Source: Phoronis australis (taxonomy: Eukaryota > Phoronida > Phoronidae). Taken from it: a stretch of 64,000 nucleotides of DNA. The first letter of the stretch is position 1. Each line of letters begins with the position of its first letter. A program made the translations under genes and the position numbers. The stretch spans positions 737,252 to 801,251 of the forward strand of contig NMRA01000010.1 in the NCBI GenBank assembly GCA_002633005.1, given 5' to 3'. The notes beneath the pieces are model-generated. The model did not search any database. It was given only the letters and a program-made list of their open reading frames with translations, and was not told the DNA's origin. Positions 49,218 through 62,238 of this stretch are shown piece by piece.

Positions 49218-51932
49218 CAAGGTATTCATAACACTAGAGTTAGCGTGAGGCAAATATAACGATTGTATGCTGAGAAGGCGGCTCAGTTGAAGGCCTTCTA
49301 TCGAACAGCTGGGGTCGGGAGACTGTTTCCAAAGAGGTGTTTGGGACCTTGTAGAGGTAATGCCATATTTTGGTTATTAATAAGTAATTTAGTTGATGAT
49401 GAAGACGTGTCTCTATAACAGGCGCACTAGTCGCCACAATGGGCTCGAAATGAATATCGTGATAGATGGAGTGGTAGCATTGCTAATGGGAGTCGCATGC
49501 GTTCAGGTATAGCTAAGGTCACATCATGGCCCTTGGGTACTCGACGCAACGATAGGCGCTATGTGTAGCGGAACAATGTTTGTAAAGCAGTGAGGCTTTC
49601 CTCTGACTTCGCAGGTCATTATAGTACACTCTATGCTCAGGGGGTTCTGGAGAATTCATCCTACTGACAAAACAGAACCTCATCGAAGGTTTTAGGCGAT
49701 AGCAGACAGCTAAGAATTCCTTCGTTCACGATGTACAACCTCACATTTAGGTGGTAATAGATTGGAACGACGTGGCGTACGTGGGGGGAGGGGTTGGCGG
49801 TCAAGAAATCCTCAAAGCCAAGTCACCGACGAAGACGTTTACAACCTCAACAAATTCCGAATATTATATTGTATAGAGACAAATTTAATGTAATTTTACG
49901 TCTAGCATTGGGTCTTTGCCAGCCATTGCAGGGAATTCAATGAGTGTCAGGCAGCAGAGTCCGAGTGGAGAAAAATCAAGCCGAAAACAAATGACAGGGA
50001 GTCTATCAGTGGCATGAAGTGCAATGGTCCAGTGACTTTGTTTTTTTCTCTCCTAACTATTAACCTGATAACACAATTTGCTTTCTCCATATCTTACAAT
50101 CTATATTTCAGATATCGCGTACAAGAAAGAATGCGGGCTAATCATTATTCGTACCACGTTGAAAACGATTTTGTACTCAGCTCATATTTCCTTTTTTGTC
50201 GCCACCATTTGATAACCTAACAAGCTCCGGACATAGGTGTACTTGTCGTGTTTTCTGCCGGGTACCACCGTTTCAGCTTATCACGTTACTTTCACCTACA
50301 GTTGAGTGTGGAACGTGGTTTCATGCACAAAGCCATTACTACAAGAATTCCCATTTGAATTAAAGTTTCAATAGGTTTCTCTCATATTCCAACGTGATTT
50401 ATTTCCGGTATTCCCAAAGCGGCTTATGTACATAACTAATCTCACTGCCAATAAAAAGTGTGTCTAATAGATTGTTATTTTCAACGAAATCGCTGATTGC
50501 ATTTACGTGTCGCGGCAAACCACCTTGTATAAACTGAGCCCAGCACTTCCTGTTTCACCGATAGTCCTTTGGTTTGAAACCGATCAATCATCCACGCTGA
50601 AAATTTTTAATTTGACCATCTCTTTACAGTCTCTTTGATATTTCTAATGTTTCAGGTGTTTTTACTACAAACGGTTTGAATTCATTGTAAATTGTATTGA
50701 AAAGTACCGAATACTGGCCTGGTACAAAGCGAAGGGTCAATGCCAAAGCATAACTGCATAACTACAATTTTGTGTATTCAAAACTGTAAATGAGCCGTTG
50801 AGGCCTGTTGAGCGAGGGCACAAGTGGCAGCATCTAAATCTGGCAATAATTGTTTCATTTCGTTTCAAGGTATTCTTATGCTTACTGCAACACAAACCAA
50901 TCTAGTCAGAAGTAAACCTATATTTCAATGCAGATGTGCGCCCAAGGCACGATATCCATGCGACCAGTATTATTATGTCCAACAAAGACGCAACAAAAGA
51001 AAACAATGGAAGTGTCCCATAGGCAATAACCATGCGACGCTCGTACGTCCGTTGCATCGATCGCGCAAATTAAACAATACCTTGAGACCTCCATACGACG
51101 TCAGTTGGCATGGGATGACATCTAGCTTTTTAAAAAAAACAATAATTTGGTGTGCATTTTTGCTTTGAATTTCTGATGAGGCGCCAACAAAATGGCCTCC
51201 AAAATTGAATGGCACTTTTTATTATTCACGAAAACTGACTGCAATAGCTTCAATGCATACATAGCTAAAATTTACGAAGTGTTTCTCATTTATCTATGCT
51301 TTTAGATTGGTGATGCTCGTTCGACGCACTGAACTGGTGAAAAAATTGAAAGCGTACTTACAATATTTTGTTGTGGTTACAATTATTACGTATCAGCAGT
51401 CCTGCATTGTAATTATAATTTGAGTTTAAAATTGATAATTTTTGATTTCTTTGCAGGAAAGTATTTTAAAAGAATACTCGTATTTACTGGCATGTAGATG
51501 TTTGTAATTAGCGCTGAAGGATATTGGCATTTTAGCATCAAGGATTTATGGCCTAAGTTAGAAATAAGGAATTGACTGGTAAAACCCTTCCCTTGATTGT
51601 TTCTTGTCATTTCAAATTAGTGTATCGAACTGTTGACCTTAGTAGTGGAGATAGATTTGTTTTCTAGCATCGATCACTTGCAAAAGACTGCTTGGTTGTT
51701 AGAGCTCATTGTATCCTTTTCTTATGTAGTGTTCTGTTTGACGCGCTTCATTGATGTATTTTGGTTTAACTGAATATTTGATTAACCGAAAATGAAAATG
51801 AAGCATTTTCTCCTATATTTCTTCTATTTTGTCTTGCCTTTAGATGACGCAAATTTTGTTTTTACCATTTCATCTAATGAACCCGCTGTTGTGAAATCTC
51901 GTTGAAATGCACATTCGCGTACTAATAACCGT
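49218..51932. other. Gene-free stretch, nothing recognised
   Basis: A 68-codon frame at 50014 begins with a leader-like hydrophobic run, and a 114-codon frame at 50824 is basic; neither has splice support or a motif. No other structure is seen. Confidence 0.4.
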
Positions 51933-52006
51933 AACACACACAGAGACGTACACGCATACACGCACGCAAGCACGCACGCACGCGAACACACACACGCACA
52001 CACAGT
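51933..52006. repeat. (CA)/(CGCA)n microsatellite
   Basis: Compound array of acac, acgc and gcac units, with a central acgcacgc run. Confidence 0.9.
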
Positions 52007-52769
52007 GTTATTGCCCTTGACTATGGAATATACCGTGTCTCCTCAGTGCAGTCATGGTTATGAATGCCTGTCTCTCATTTTAGGGGAAAGAAAAAATATT
52101 GTATGTGAAAAATGATATCATCCATTTCAAACGGCTTTGTGCAATTGAATGTATAACGCGCGATAAGCATCTTAATGGTTTTCCGTTGGAAGGAAATCAG
52201 CTGACGTAGCTTGAAGAATGTGTTTGAGGACTCACTTAACTGTAAAACTATAAGACCAATCAACTGCTGTCCGCTCAAAGCAGAGCATCCTGCACTCTCT
52301 ATATTTCAGCAACCTGATTGGTTGATTGCAGTCGAGGAATGTAATTTACAGGTGAGATATTCACCTGATGAAAAACATTGCAAGCCATCAACAATCTTTG
52401 CTGGTAAATCGTTCATCCGTAACTTCGTGTGCAACGAATAGATCTTTGATAGAGACGGAGTCATTATGATGTCTGTTGCCATAGGAATGGGAATATTTTA
52501 GAGAAAGGCTCACCGAACTACATCAATTTGGATGTTGTATATTAATTTCTAGCAAACAGATGTACCGGTAGCAAGTGTTTGAAGTTTGGATAAAAGTATG
52601 TAATACAGGTATAGTTACTTATACTGTAGTATATTGGCTTCTTTGAATGAACAACTAACTTGAGTATATTTAGGAAATTATCTCCACCAAATATTGTTAA
52701 CTAGTTACCACTGTTCGTTTTAAACTGTTTTTTTTTTAATCAAAATTGTGTTTGTATAAACAATCAAAT

Positions 52770-53230
52770 ATCTACAAAACTGTTGAAATCAGAGTTGTAA
52801 AAGTATATATTTTCTGAAAATAGAAAGCGCGTAGACTTTGATTTTTTAATTTTATACCAATCTGTCATAAATTGGTGGGTCATATGACTATGTTTTTTCT
52901 AGTAAGAGTGAGCGAAAATGAAAGGTACATTCATAGCAAAACAAGGTTATCAATGACATGATCAAATTTCATTTGATACCAAATGTTAAAGATGAAACCA
53001 CAAAAAATTGTGACAGTTTTCTAAAATATCATTTCGTATTTGTTTTATACAACTTTTGATTTAAAAACCTAGTCAAATTGTTGATAGCCCTTCTAAATGG
53101 TTTTGGAGGGTAGTGCATAAAGCATAGTGTGGGAAATTTCATATGAATCCGATCAACCATTTTTCAAATATAACGTTCCAAAGTCAGCCAAATTTAGGAA
53201 GTTTTTTACGGTCTTACATTATCTCAAGAT
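52770..53230 (+). repeat. Dispersed ~400 bp repeat, copy 4
   Basis: Best-preserved copy: aagtatatattttctgaaa, gaaagcgcgtagactttgat, taaattggtgggtcatatgac, caaatttcatttgatacc, acaacttttgatttaaaaacc, agtgcataaagcatagtgtg, and the tail ttcaaatataacgttccaa then gtcagccaaattt. No protein frame or terminal repeat is seen. Confidence 0.65.
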
Positions 53231-53847
53231 TGAAAGACGGTTAGGCTCTGTGAGTCTTTTGCCCATATCATGTTTATAGGGGACATCAAAGTATAGACAA
53301 TTCATAGAAATTAGTATCCTCACCAGAACTTTTGTAGATTCTAATCCCTTTCATAACTTGACGCGACAACTTCAATTAATTCACCTGGAAATAATTTTCA
53401 GCGGTTAATGCATTTAATGTTTTTAATGGTGACCCAAAGTCACGCAATTTGTTTATTTAAGAGATTTAGCGTATAAAAAATAAAAGAACTCGGAGTGCGC
53501 AAGCTCCTGACAAGACGTAGCGGTTCTAAACCTGTCTATCTCCTTAGTTCCTTGGCATGTGACCACGGACACAGTTTATTGTGTAAGAGCAAAGTGTTCA
53601 GACGCTAATTTCTCTATGTTTTGCATTTAAACGGACGTAAATCATGACGCAATGTCCAAAAAGTCTGACCGAATGGTATTTTGGTCCAAGTGTCACATTT
53701 TCATGATGTTGCCAACAGGTGGCGTGCAGACCAGATTCAAAAATGTGATTTTTCACGACAACGCCATGAAATCCACCTGTACGTACATATGGGACATAAA
53801 GGGACGGTATCGGCTAGAAAAAGGGATATTCTGAGACAATTCTCAGC

Positions 53848-53905
53848 GCGGACTCGAACGTGGAACAGCTGTTAAATGCTCTGCTGGTGGAACTAAGTCG
53901 ACCAC
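53848..53905 (-). repeat. tRNA-like / SINE-like sequence
   Basis: Minus strand reads cttagttccaccagcagagc (A-arm region), then catttaacagctgttcc, then cgttcgagtcc (B box, 53860-53850). Order and spacing approach a tRNA, but the D-loop guanines are lost and a foldable acceptor stem is not clear. Likely a tRNA-derived SINE head or pseudo-tRNA. Confidence 0.45.
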
Positions 53906-56842
53906 TACACATGCGCGCTTGGATGATAAATTTACCGGCCTCGATCTCGGCTGACGTCTGGCACACAGCGCCGACATTGGCGATTTATTATAAAATAACA
54001 GAAACACAACGAGTTTCAATGCTTTATAGCTCTGGTAAAGGCTAATAGTTTCACAAAGTCTATCCTTTCCAACAATTACATGAAAAAACGACAATGGTCT
54101 CTTTAAATATTTGCTACTGTATGACGCAGGCAAACAAAGACAAAAACAACGTTCGTCTGGTAATCCTTATTTTATGATTAGATGGCGCCAACGCATAACG
54201 TTAAACTTTCCCACATTTAGAAAGTATAACTTTATTGAAAATATGTTACCTTAAATAACCTCATCTCGCAAATCCGATAGTAATATGACAATTATGCGGG
54301 TTAATGCCAATGTCAGTGCGTTCATTTATGAAGCTGTTAGAATCGATGAATGAGCCTAGTTTCTATGAACACCATAACTGTGCCGACAAAGCACGTGAAA
54401 GACTACAGTAATAGATTGAAAACTAAGAAAAGAAATTCTTCTTACTACTTTCAAACTTGTAGAAAGTTGAGTCCTTTCCAACACGTTTTACGCGATGTTG
54501 GGCTCAAGTTCCTGTTTACTTAGTGTGCACTACAGAAAAAAATGGTCTCCACATGCTTCATCCTTCTCTGGCATAGTTTGGTATTTTCCACTCACAAATT
54601 CTACGACAGAATCCGTCACAGTGAGGAAAGCGTACGTATACATTTATCATGGCGCCTTTAAAGTGATCAAATCGTGGTCAGTCTGGTAGATATTACAATG
54701 CAGCAAATTAATTTCTGTTTTAGATTTGGTTGTATTCAAGCCGATAATATAGGTTTCAAGATTTTTATGTCACATCTTTTAAGTAAATGTAAATTTTTGA
54801 CCTTTTTAAATGCAGGCGCGGATCCAGATGGGTCCGTAATCACCTACTCGATCATTTTTGTATCACTGCAATGGGGAAATATAAATTGTCCCTTACTAGC
54901 TATGATCTTGGACACGTGCCTGAAGTGTCCGGATGTTTGGACAAAGTGTTCGGGTTCGTGTCTACGTTTTGGCAGCTCCCAGCAAAATTGACCTCGACCT
55001 TAAATGCCTGCTCAGGAACAGGTTGGGCTTCGTTGAAGGACTAATATGGAGATGCTGCCCAATTCCCACACACTTTGAAGGAAACCAGGCAATTTTGTCG
55101 GAGACATATAAAGTTAACCACAGCTTTCGTCACCGAATTTTGTAAAAGATAATCGCTCTAAAAACCATCATCGGCGTGAAGGAGTTTTACTTTTTCTGAA
55201 TATGACCTGACATAAACGAACGCAAGGCCCCTAACATCATTAGATATATGCACTTGAAAGTTATCGATCGTGTTTAAGATTTATTACGATAGTTGAAAAC
55301 ATTTACTTGTATCTGGGTGTTAACATAACTGATTGCATAAGTCTTGGCAATCGTCGACTCGAACGAGTTACTTACTATAGATGAAACTTGTTTTGATAAT
55401 GCAAACAGAAAATGCTTAATGAAGAGCTTTCTGCTCTCAATCTATTTAGATGCAAAAAGAGGAACATTTGGTTATAAGCACCATCAAGTGAATACCGAGT
55501 CTCTCTTTATAAGAAAAAAGTGAAGGACGAAATTCTAGCTTGAAACTGTGATACTAAGGGCTTGAACGCCAAACTCGGGCAGTCAGACGGCAGTAGGTTT
55601 ATGGAAGAATAATCGTGGTCAAAGTTTCAAGGAAACGTTAGCCGAACCATTGATAATGCTGAATGTATTGTGAACAAAATTGGGACTCGTGCTCACTCAG
55701 ATAAGCAGATACGGTGACATGTTAGTCATTCAAAACAACTGCTGTTGACTCATTTGAGAAGAAATTCATGACTATTTTCTTCATTTTGCAAATGAATTGG
55801 GGACTGATAGAGTAGTGGAAACAACGGTCTGGCGTCATCGTTGCCAATGACAATGATTACTGAGCGTGTCGATAAACCTAGTAACACATTTCACTGAACA
55901 ACTCTCATTAACAGTTCCAATGGAATGAGGCTTGTTCTTCTTTGTGTTAATGAAGTTGAAGAATTTTGCAATATGCATACGTATGTCATGGAGACTGTTG
56001 ACATTTTCGCTGAAGTACACGATCAAATGTTCTCACGTCATTCCAATCGTGTTTGTTTGCCGCTCAATGCCATCTAGCGGTTGGTTACAACCTATTAGCT
56101 ATTCGACAAGTTGTTCTCGCCAGTATAAACGCACCAATAAATAAAAGAGATTTATTGCGTGATTTAAGAGTAGAACTTTCGTTATGCCTAATTTGATGAA
56201 CAACGAGAAGAGAAGAAAGGTGACATTTTAGAGGTAAGCCATACACGTGTATAGGGGTGGCGTGGCATGTACCTGTTTGAGATGAGTGACGTAGAACATA
56301 AGATATTCTTGGTTTAAAAATGTTCAAACATTGTAAGCTGTCATCCATGTATATCCAAATATTAAGAGGTGTATTTTCTCAACAGGATCGCATCTTGCTG
56401 AACATTACCGCACGAGAATAGCAGACGAAAAGGCAGACGTTTGAATGAAAGTCAAGGTAAGACGTGCTTTACGAAAACCCGAAGACTAGTAGAGAATAAC
56501 TGACGGAAGATCAAATCGGACTAAACATGTGTTTGTGCAACCAATGCAACCACGTCATTTCTCGTGAATGGTTATTACTTTAAAAGATGAGAAAATATTG
56601 ATCACTGCCATTAAATGATAAACGTAATCATGTATGACATACCTGTCTACTTTCACGTAAAGCATTACTACAAAACTGCATTAACTCTGGGATTTATTCC
56701 ACAAAAAATAAAACTTTGTTGGTGTTACTTCGACTAAATCGATTGGATTAGTCTTTGTGCTAATGGCCCCCACACAGGTTGGCACGTGAAGGCGAGACTG
56801 TTACGATACAGGTTTACTTTTAACTCTGTATGTTGTTGTATG
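53906..56842. other. Gene-free stretch, nothing recognised
   Basis: A short gcggatccag match near 54821 may be a scrap of the GGCGGATCC element family. Otherwise only short random frames. Confidence 0.4.
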
Positions 56843-56920
56843 TTCGCGACCCGCTTAGTCGATCGCGACCCACTTGGTCAATTACGACCAGTTTGGTCGA
56901 TCGCGAACCGCTCGGGCAAA
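56843..56920. repeat. 19-bp tandem repeat, four diverged copies
   Basis: Units of the form tcgcgacccgcttagtcga with substitutions, each containing a cgacc core and a gtcga end. Confidence 0.8.
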
Positions 56921-57376
56921 ATTAGAGTCAACTAACCGTCTCTGTTGATATATCGGCCACCACTATTTACGTACCTGACAGTCTCTTGAGAAATTATGCA
57001 GTTGTAGTCAGGATTAGTTTAGAAAGTAGAGCATTTCACCTGCGTTTAGTTTGCCCTCTACTAATTGAGCGTGTCATGTAAGGGATAGAGCCTGCCCGTA
57101 TAACTTGCTACGACTGGTATACACTGGTTTGCTTTAGAAGTGGTATTCCACGATCACCTTCTTCATCGAACAACCTCACCAAAGCAACTTCCGGTCAAAC
57201 ACAAGGGAAATTCCGGTCAAACTGAACCATTCTTCTATTTCCTACAATTTGATTAAATATCTTCGGGATATACAACTTCAGTACACTCTTTGTTAGGGAC
57301 AAATCCTGCTAATACTTGGACTTATTAGCGACAGTCACGAAAGGAATTCCGACTGTAATAGTAGGCCTACCCTGTA

Positions 57377-57446
57377 CACAACAAAATGTACACCTCAGCT
57401 CTGAGCCCAAACAACAGAATGTACACCTCCTCAGCTCTGAGCCCAA
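57377..57446. repeat. Tandem duplication, two ~35 bp units
   Basis: acaacaaaatgtacacctc-agctctgagcccaa is followed directly by a second copy with a three-base insertion (cctcctcagctctgagccc). Confidence 0.85.
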
Positions 57447-58515
57447 ACGCGATCAGTTTCTCAAAAAAAAAAACCCCAGCGTATTCGAATTATTTGTCTT
57501 GATCCAGTCCGTGAAAATAAAGGAAAACGAGTAGATATGCATCGTCTTAAAATGTTTTTCGCGGTGAAATTTCGAATGGCTGATTGGATGACAAATATTT
57601 TGACTATTTTTTGGTCACTGCTGACGGAAATTGATGTTATCGAACCAGCGCCAGTTGGGAAATCAGTGAGGCATAACCAATAGGTGTCGTTTCATTTCCT
57701 CAGTCAAACTGACAGTTGGTTATTCCTTCGAGACCAGGCTCTACTAGTTGGCTTGTATCGTCGGGTCCATTTATGCGCCTAGTATATTCTTAATGAATAA
57801 CGAAATATGAAATCTTTTGCAAACCCGGAAGCTGCTTTTCATCTGTGCAAGGAACAAGTTGCGACCACTTTTATTGCGATCAGTGGTTTAAATCATAAGT
57901 TCGCTTTTTGGATGGAACACAGGATATAGCCGCTAAAAGCAATCTAGGGAGCAAGTTTCAAAGCACGTGAATGAAGACAGCATACCGCAACACGTGTTTC
58001 AATATAAGATAAAGTACTATGCGTTGAAAACTACAAAAAGTGGGAAAACACGTATATTACAAAAACATACAGGCTGAGAGGGGCGTCATCCAACAGACAC
58101 CTGCTTTCGTCTTTAAATGAAACTTCGGCGCATGTGCTTACACGATTATTTAAGTGCAAAACACGAGAGCAAAACAATATTTTGAGAGAACGCATTAACC
58201 CACGCAGCGCTACCCCAAACTTGAATAAATCACGGCTGTGGCGAATCTTTCCGTTAAACAATCGATGTTCTCCCTTCGATCCGCGGTGTCATCCCCCTTG
58301 TAATTAGGAACACAAAAATTCCTTATTAGAAAAAGGAAGCAAAAGGTTACACCCAAAACAAAATGCAAAACAGTGGTTTTAAAAGATGACGCAGCATGGC
58401 TCTTTAAAAGTACGCCAAATAATTTTTCCTGATAGCAGGATAACACTGAGCAGATACCCGGCCCTGGACAATGGGCCTTCAGCTTTACGAAAGGCTTCGT
58501 GTGTGGGTAACCTGG

Positions 58516-58683
58516 GTATTCAGGGGCGGATCCAGGATTTTGAGTTTGGGGGGCAGCGCAGAGTATTAGCAAGAATTTTGCCCGTCAGACATTCGCACCC
58601 CCGAACTGCCGAATGGACTCTGGGAGAATTTTAGGGGGGGGGGCATGGCCCTCATGGCCCCCGTATAATCCGCCACTGGTATT
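58516..58683. mobile_element. Short transposon with GGCGGATCC-type termini and 5-bp duplication, copy 2
   Basis: Body 58521-58678 starts caggggcggatccaggattt and ends with the complement of cagtggcggattata. gtatt flanks it on both sides (58516-58520, 58679-58683). It is similar along its whole length to 42005-42164. A long G-run lies near the right end. No coding capacity. Confidence 0.8.
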
Positions 58684-60773
58684 CTATTTAGACGTTCTTG
58701 AACTCATTCATTGATGTACTTTGCAAGTGTAAAAATTCCCCCGTGTCTAAAGTTGAACATTTTCCTGTATTTTGCCAATGAATTTGGTGAAAAATGACAA
58801 GATTTACGTCATTATTGATAAGAATATTATCTCAGGCATTTTAACAGACACTTTTAAACGCTGTTGGTCACATAGAATGAGGGAAATGTATCAAAATAGC
58901 AGTAAATGCTCTTTTAAGAAACACGCCGCCACCAAGTGGTAGAATATGAAGTTACATTTAATTACAAACACCTGGACCTTTTTGATGTTTGTATTAAAGA
59001 AGTTATGGAGTTAGGTTTTCAAGCACTTTCAACTGAGCGAGTTTAAGGAAAATATTTTGTTGACAAAAAGTATGATAAAGTATGAATTGTGAGGCAAACT
59101 GCAGCAACAAGCAGGACATAAGCGGACCTCAGTTCTAGATTAGTCGACTTTTATCAGAGATACATGCCGCATGTCACAATCCGAGCCAACAAAGGTACCA
59201 TTTCAGCAGGTACATGTAATTTCATATTCGTCAAATTCTGGCCCCCTCGTCCGCCAGCAAATTCCTCCCCTAGCCTCCAGCGGCCCTTCTCTCCGTTGAG
59301 GTAAACCATTATGATGAATTAACAGTGACAGTTTTGAAACAATTTGTGTGAGTCCCGCGAAAATATAAGTACTACAGAGCGCCAAGTTATGATATTACAC
59401 GTTCGTTGAGGCATGCAAGAGGACAAAAATTGAATACCGATCAACATTTATCGGATTATTGGAATTTTAAATTTAAGTCCCTTAATTACTCATTTTTGGT
59501 CAAATGTAGTTTTGCAACATTGAAATCTTATAGTACAGAAAGATGTAATAAAAGTTGGTTATAAAGTTGATATTTGTAAAATTAATGAAGTATTGGCATG
59601 TTTCATACTTCAATCTTGGATACTGTTTATAACAATTCAGGCCAAAAACCACGTCATTGTGGTTGCACTGCTCGTACACAAGTTAAATATACTCTCTGTG
59701 CTTCATTGTAGTTAAAAATCAATACAAAATGAATTCTAACGCAAATCAGCTTTATTAAAACGTATTGTATAGTGATGCCCTTTCAACATGACATATTTTT
59801 TCAAAATAAACAAAATATGACGTACACATTTTCGTAATGTAGGCTACACTTGATTGATAAAATCATCTGGAACTTGATTATTTTCTACACCCTTTGGAAC
59901 ACTGCGATAAACACTTTTAAGCATGTTATTCATGCAAACAGCATTTATGATCAGTTTAAAGTCAAAAAACTTTGTAACTTAAGGTAAACCGTTTGGCTGC
60001 TTGCCAAGGATTGTAGGATTGTTACTCTAGTACACGGTTGATATGCATTTGCCACGGGTACCGGCACCACAAATGGATTTATTAGTTTGTGATTGGCTAA
60101 TGATGCTGTTTACAGCGCCCTCTACTGCTCAAAACATAACTCCAATTTTTACAGAAGATGTGTTATTAAAACGTGGAAACTTTTAAATAATGAATTTAAT
60201 ATACTTGATCAATTTATACTAGTTATTATTGTCGTCCCTGGTTGACCTTAGCAAAGATAGAGTTCAGTAGCTGTCTCGCCGGGAGAAAAAATTAATCAAA
60301 ATCACGTGCTCTCATTAAAAATATAAGGTGATGTCTCGCGTAATCTTCTCGAGGTTTTGCTTTCCTAGAGAGATCCTAGCGAGGTTTACCCGGGCTAATA
60401 TCAAATTGAAGACTATAGGATCTATTTCCTGTTTGTCAACTGGGTGTTCGTAAGAAGGCGGAACACTATTTGGTTAGACTTAATTTCCATTAATGTTGAA
60501 CAATCTACAAACCATTCCAGCCAAACAGTGGCTTCAGAAAACCATTACATTTTTTGTTGAACTAAAGCGAGATTGCTGCACTAAATCTCAGGTTCATCGC
60601 CAGCAGTTGTTTTGAATCATGTTTTTGTAAACGTGGCTTGTCTGGTACCAGTCACCTGGCGTCCGCATTTTCATCGTTAATTCTGGCCAACATTACCTTT
60701 CTTGATGGGCTGGAGTCTGGCGAACTCTCATGGGACTAGTCAAAATTGCAGTTTTTTTGCGATTTTGTCACAG
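58684..60773. other. Gene-free stretch, nothing recognised
   Basis: AT-rich from 59400 to 60000. No exons, repeats of the named families or RNA genes are seen. Confidence 0.4.
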
Positions 60774-60998
60774 GGCAATATTTTGTTTCAAAAACGCAAC
60801 AGATCTACTTGCATTATGGAATCTTTTCTATACACACATTCCAGTTTAGCGACCTATGCACCTGTTGACCCGTCTAGAGACTATGAATTATGTCAACGGA
60901 CAATTTGTATGAAAGAATTCAAGAAAGGTCTTTGTTGTTACTCACTTGGTCGTGCCGGCAGTCGTGAGAAACGTAAAGAGCAGTCTCCTACAACATGA
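60774..60998 (+). CDS. Candidate terminal exon, unrecognised, five cysteines
   Basis: A strong acceptor (tttttttgcgattttgtcacag) is followed in frame by 74 codons and a TGA. The segment is hydrophilic with five cysteines, two of them adjacent (GLCCYSLGR), and a basic tail. No poly(A) signal close by and no partner exon could be placed upstream. It may be coding or chance. Confidence 0.2.
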   Translation, partial: GNILFQKRNRSTCIMESFLYTHSSLATYAPVDPSRDYELCQRTICMKEFKKGLCCYSLGRAGSREKRKEQSPTT

Positions 60999-61489
60999 AA
61001 GATATATTCTAGTAAGACATGATCTTACAGCGTTTGGTTACGCATTGAAAACATGTTATGTAATAAATTGGAGAAAGGTGTGAAAATAGAGGTTACTTAA
61101 TCAACAAGTGTGCGACGTTAGGTGTACGAGGGGCAGAGAGCCTGCAGTGAACTGTACACCGGGGTGCATTCAGTAGACGCAAGAACGCTGGGACACTCGG
61201 GATATCGCCACGTATTACATGCGATGACCGTGATCACACTTGCTTCCTTCGCGAGATTCTTGCGTCTACGGTACTCAGCCAGGAACACGGACGCTAGAAC
61301 TACGGTTAGCGTTTTTTTTAAACAAAAACCGCTGTGCTTTTATTTCAGCATATGAGGTATCCTGGTTGCTAAAGCAACACCCCAAACGGATTCAAAATTA
61401 ATGATTGCACCTGAAAACACCTGTTTCGTGATCAGATGACGAAGAACTTCTGGTCTTGACTTTATTATTTGTTAGACCGTACTCGGCGC

Positions 61490-61515
61490 ACAAATAATAA
61501 TAATAAAAAATAATT
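61490..61515. repeat. Short (AAT)n run, possible SINE tail
   Basis: aataataataataaaaaataatt on the plus strand, about 150 bp downstream of the tRNA-like head read on the minus strand. Simple A/T-rich tails are common at SINE 3' ends, so the two may belong together. Confidence 0.4.
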
Positions 61516-61662
61516 GCAGGCGGTCTGATACACGTTGTACCAGACGTGCGCAGGCCTCGCATGTGGCCCATTGCACTGATCACCTTTACATATTTTTATG
61601 CTTTATTAATATATGGTTAAAACCGAGCCGAGGAGCTAGAAACCTGGCTCAAGGGTTTAGCA

Positions 61663-61732
61663 GTGTGACCTGGTGGGACTCGAACCCACGACCTCGAGTA
61701 ATGAAAGCGGGCACCAACCAACCAGGCCACAC
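61663..61732 (-). repeat. tRNA-derived SINE head (intact A and B boxes)
   Basis: Minus strand 61732-61663: outer stem gtgtggcctg pairs with caggtcacac; the A-box region is tggcctggttggttgg. The T arm gtggg-ttcgagt-cccac is perfect and contains the B box ggttcgagtcc. The D arm and anticodon arm do not fold as a normal tRNA and the outer stem is extended, which fits the tRNA-related head of a SINE. A body could continue to about 61490, where the minus strand reaches an (ATT)n-type tail. Confidence 0.6.
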
Positions 61733-62238
61733 TGTCTCCTCTTTCAAGCAATAACTGCCAGTACTTTCCAAACGCAGAACTATCCTACAATTTGATTCAG
61801 GAACAATTTGAGGCTAGTACTAGTATAAAGGTATGTGATGTGGATCAAGCGTTGGACTTCACTATGTAAGGCAGGTCCATAGCAAAACGGAACTTTTACA
61901 ATATACAAATTGGAAGATTGACTCTTGATTTACAACTTCCCTCGAATTGAGATGACCGACAATAGATCAAGTCAGTGAAAGTCACTTTTTGTGTCATTGT
62001 TAATCTGGTGAAATAGTAGATCTCATCACAAGCAAACCGTGAGATTGATGCATATTCACCACCAAAATCAATAACGTAATGACGCAAATATCAAAAAATG
62101 TAATATATTGTTTATAAGCTAATGCAGGTACATGAATGTACTCTACTGCGGTAATTTGTCCTTGAAGTGAGATATCTAAAGTGCGATGTCACACGAGCAG
62201 CTACAGAGAATGAAAACGATTCCACGAGCGCGCCTCTA

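Noticed and set aside
50014-50220. Frame opening with a leader-like hydrophobic run
   Set aside because: No donor after the leader and the rest looks random; a pyrimidine-rich acceptor-like site inside it contradicts a single exon.
61663-61732. Functional tRNA gene
   Set aside because: The T arm is perfect but D and anticodon arms do not fold normally and the outer stem is too long; a SINE head fits better.
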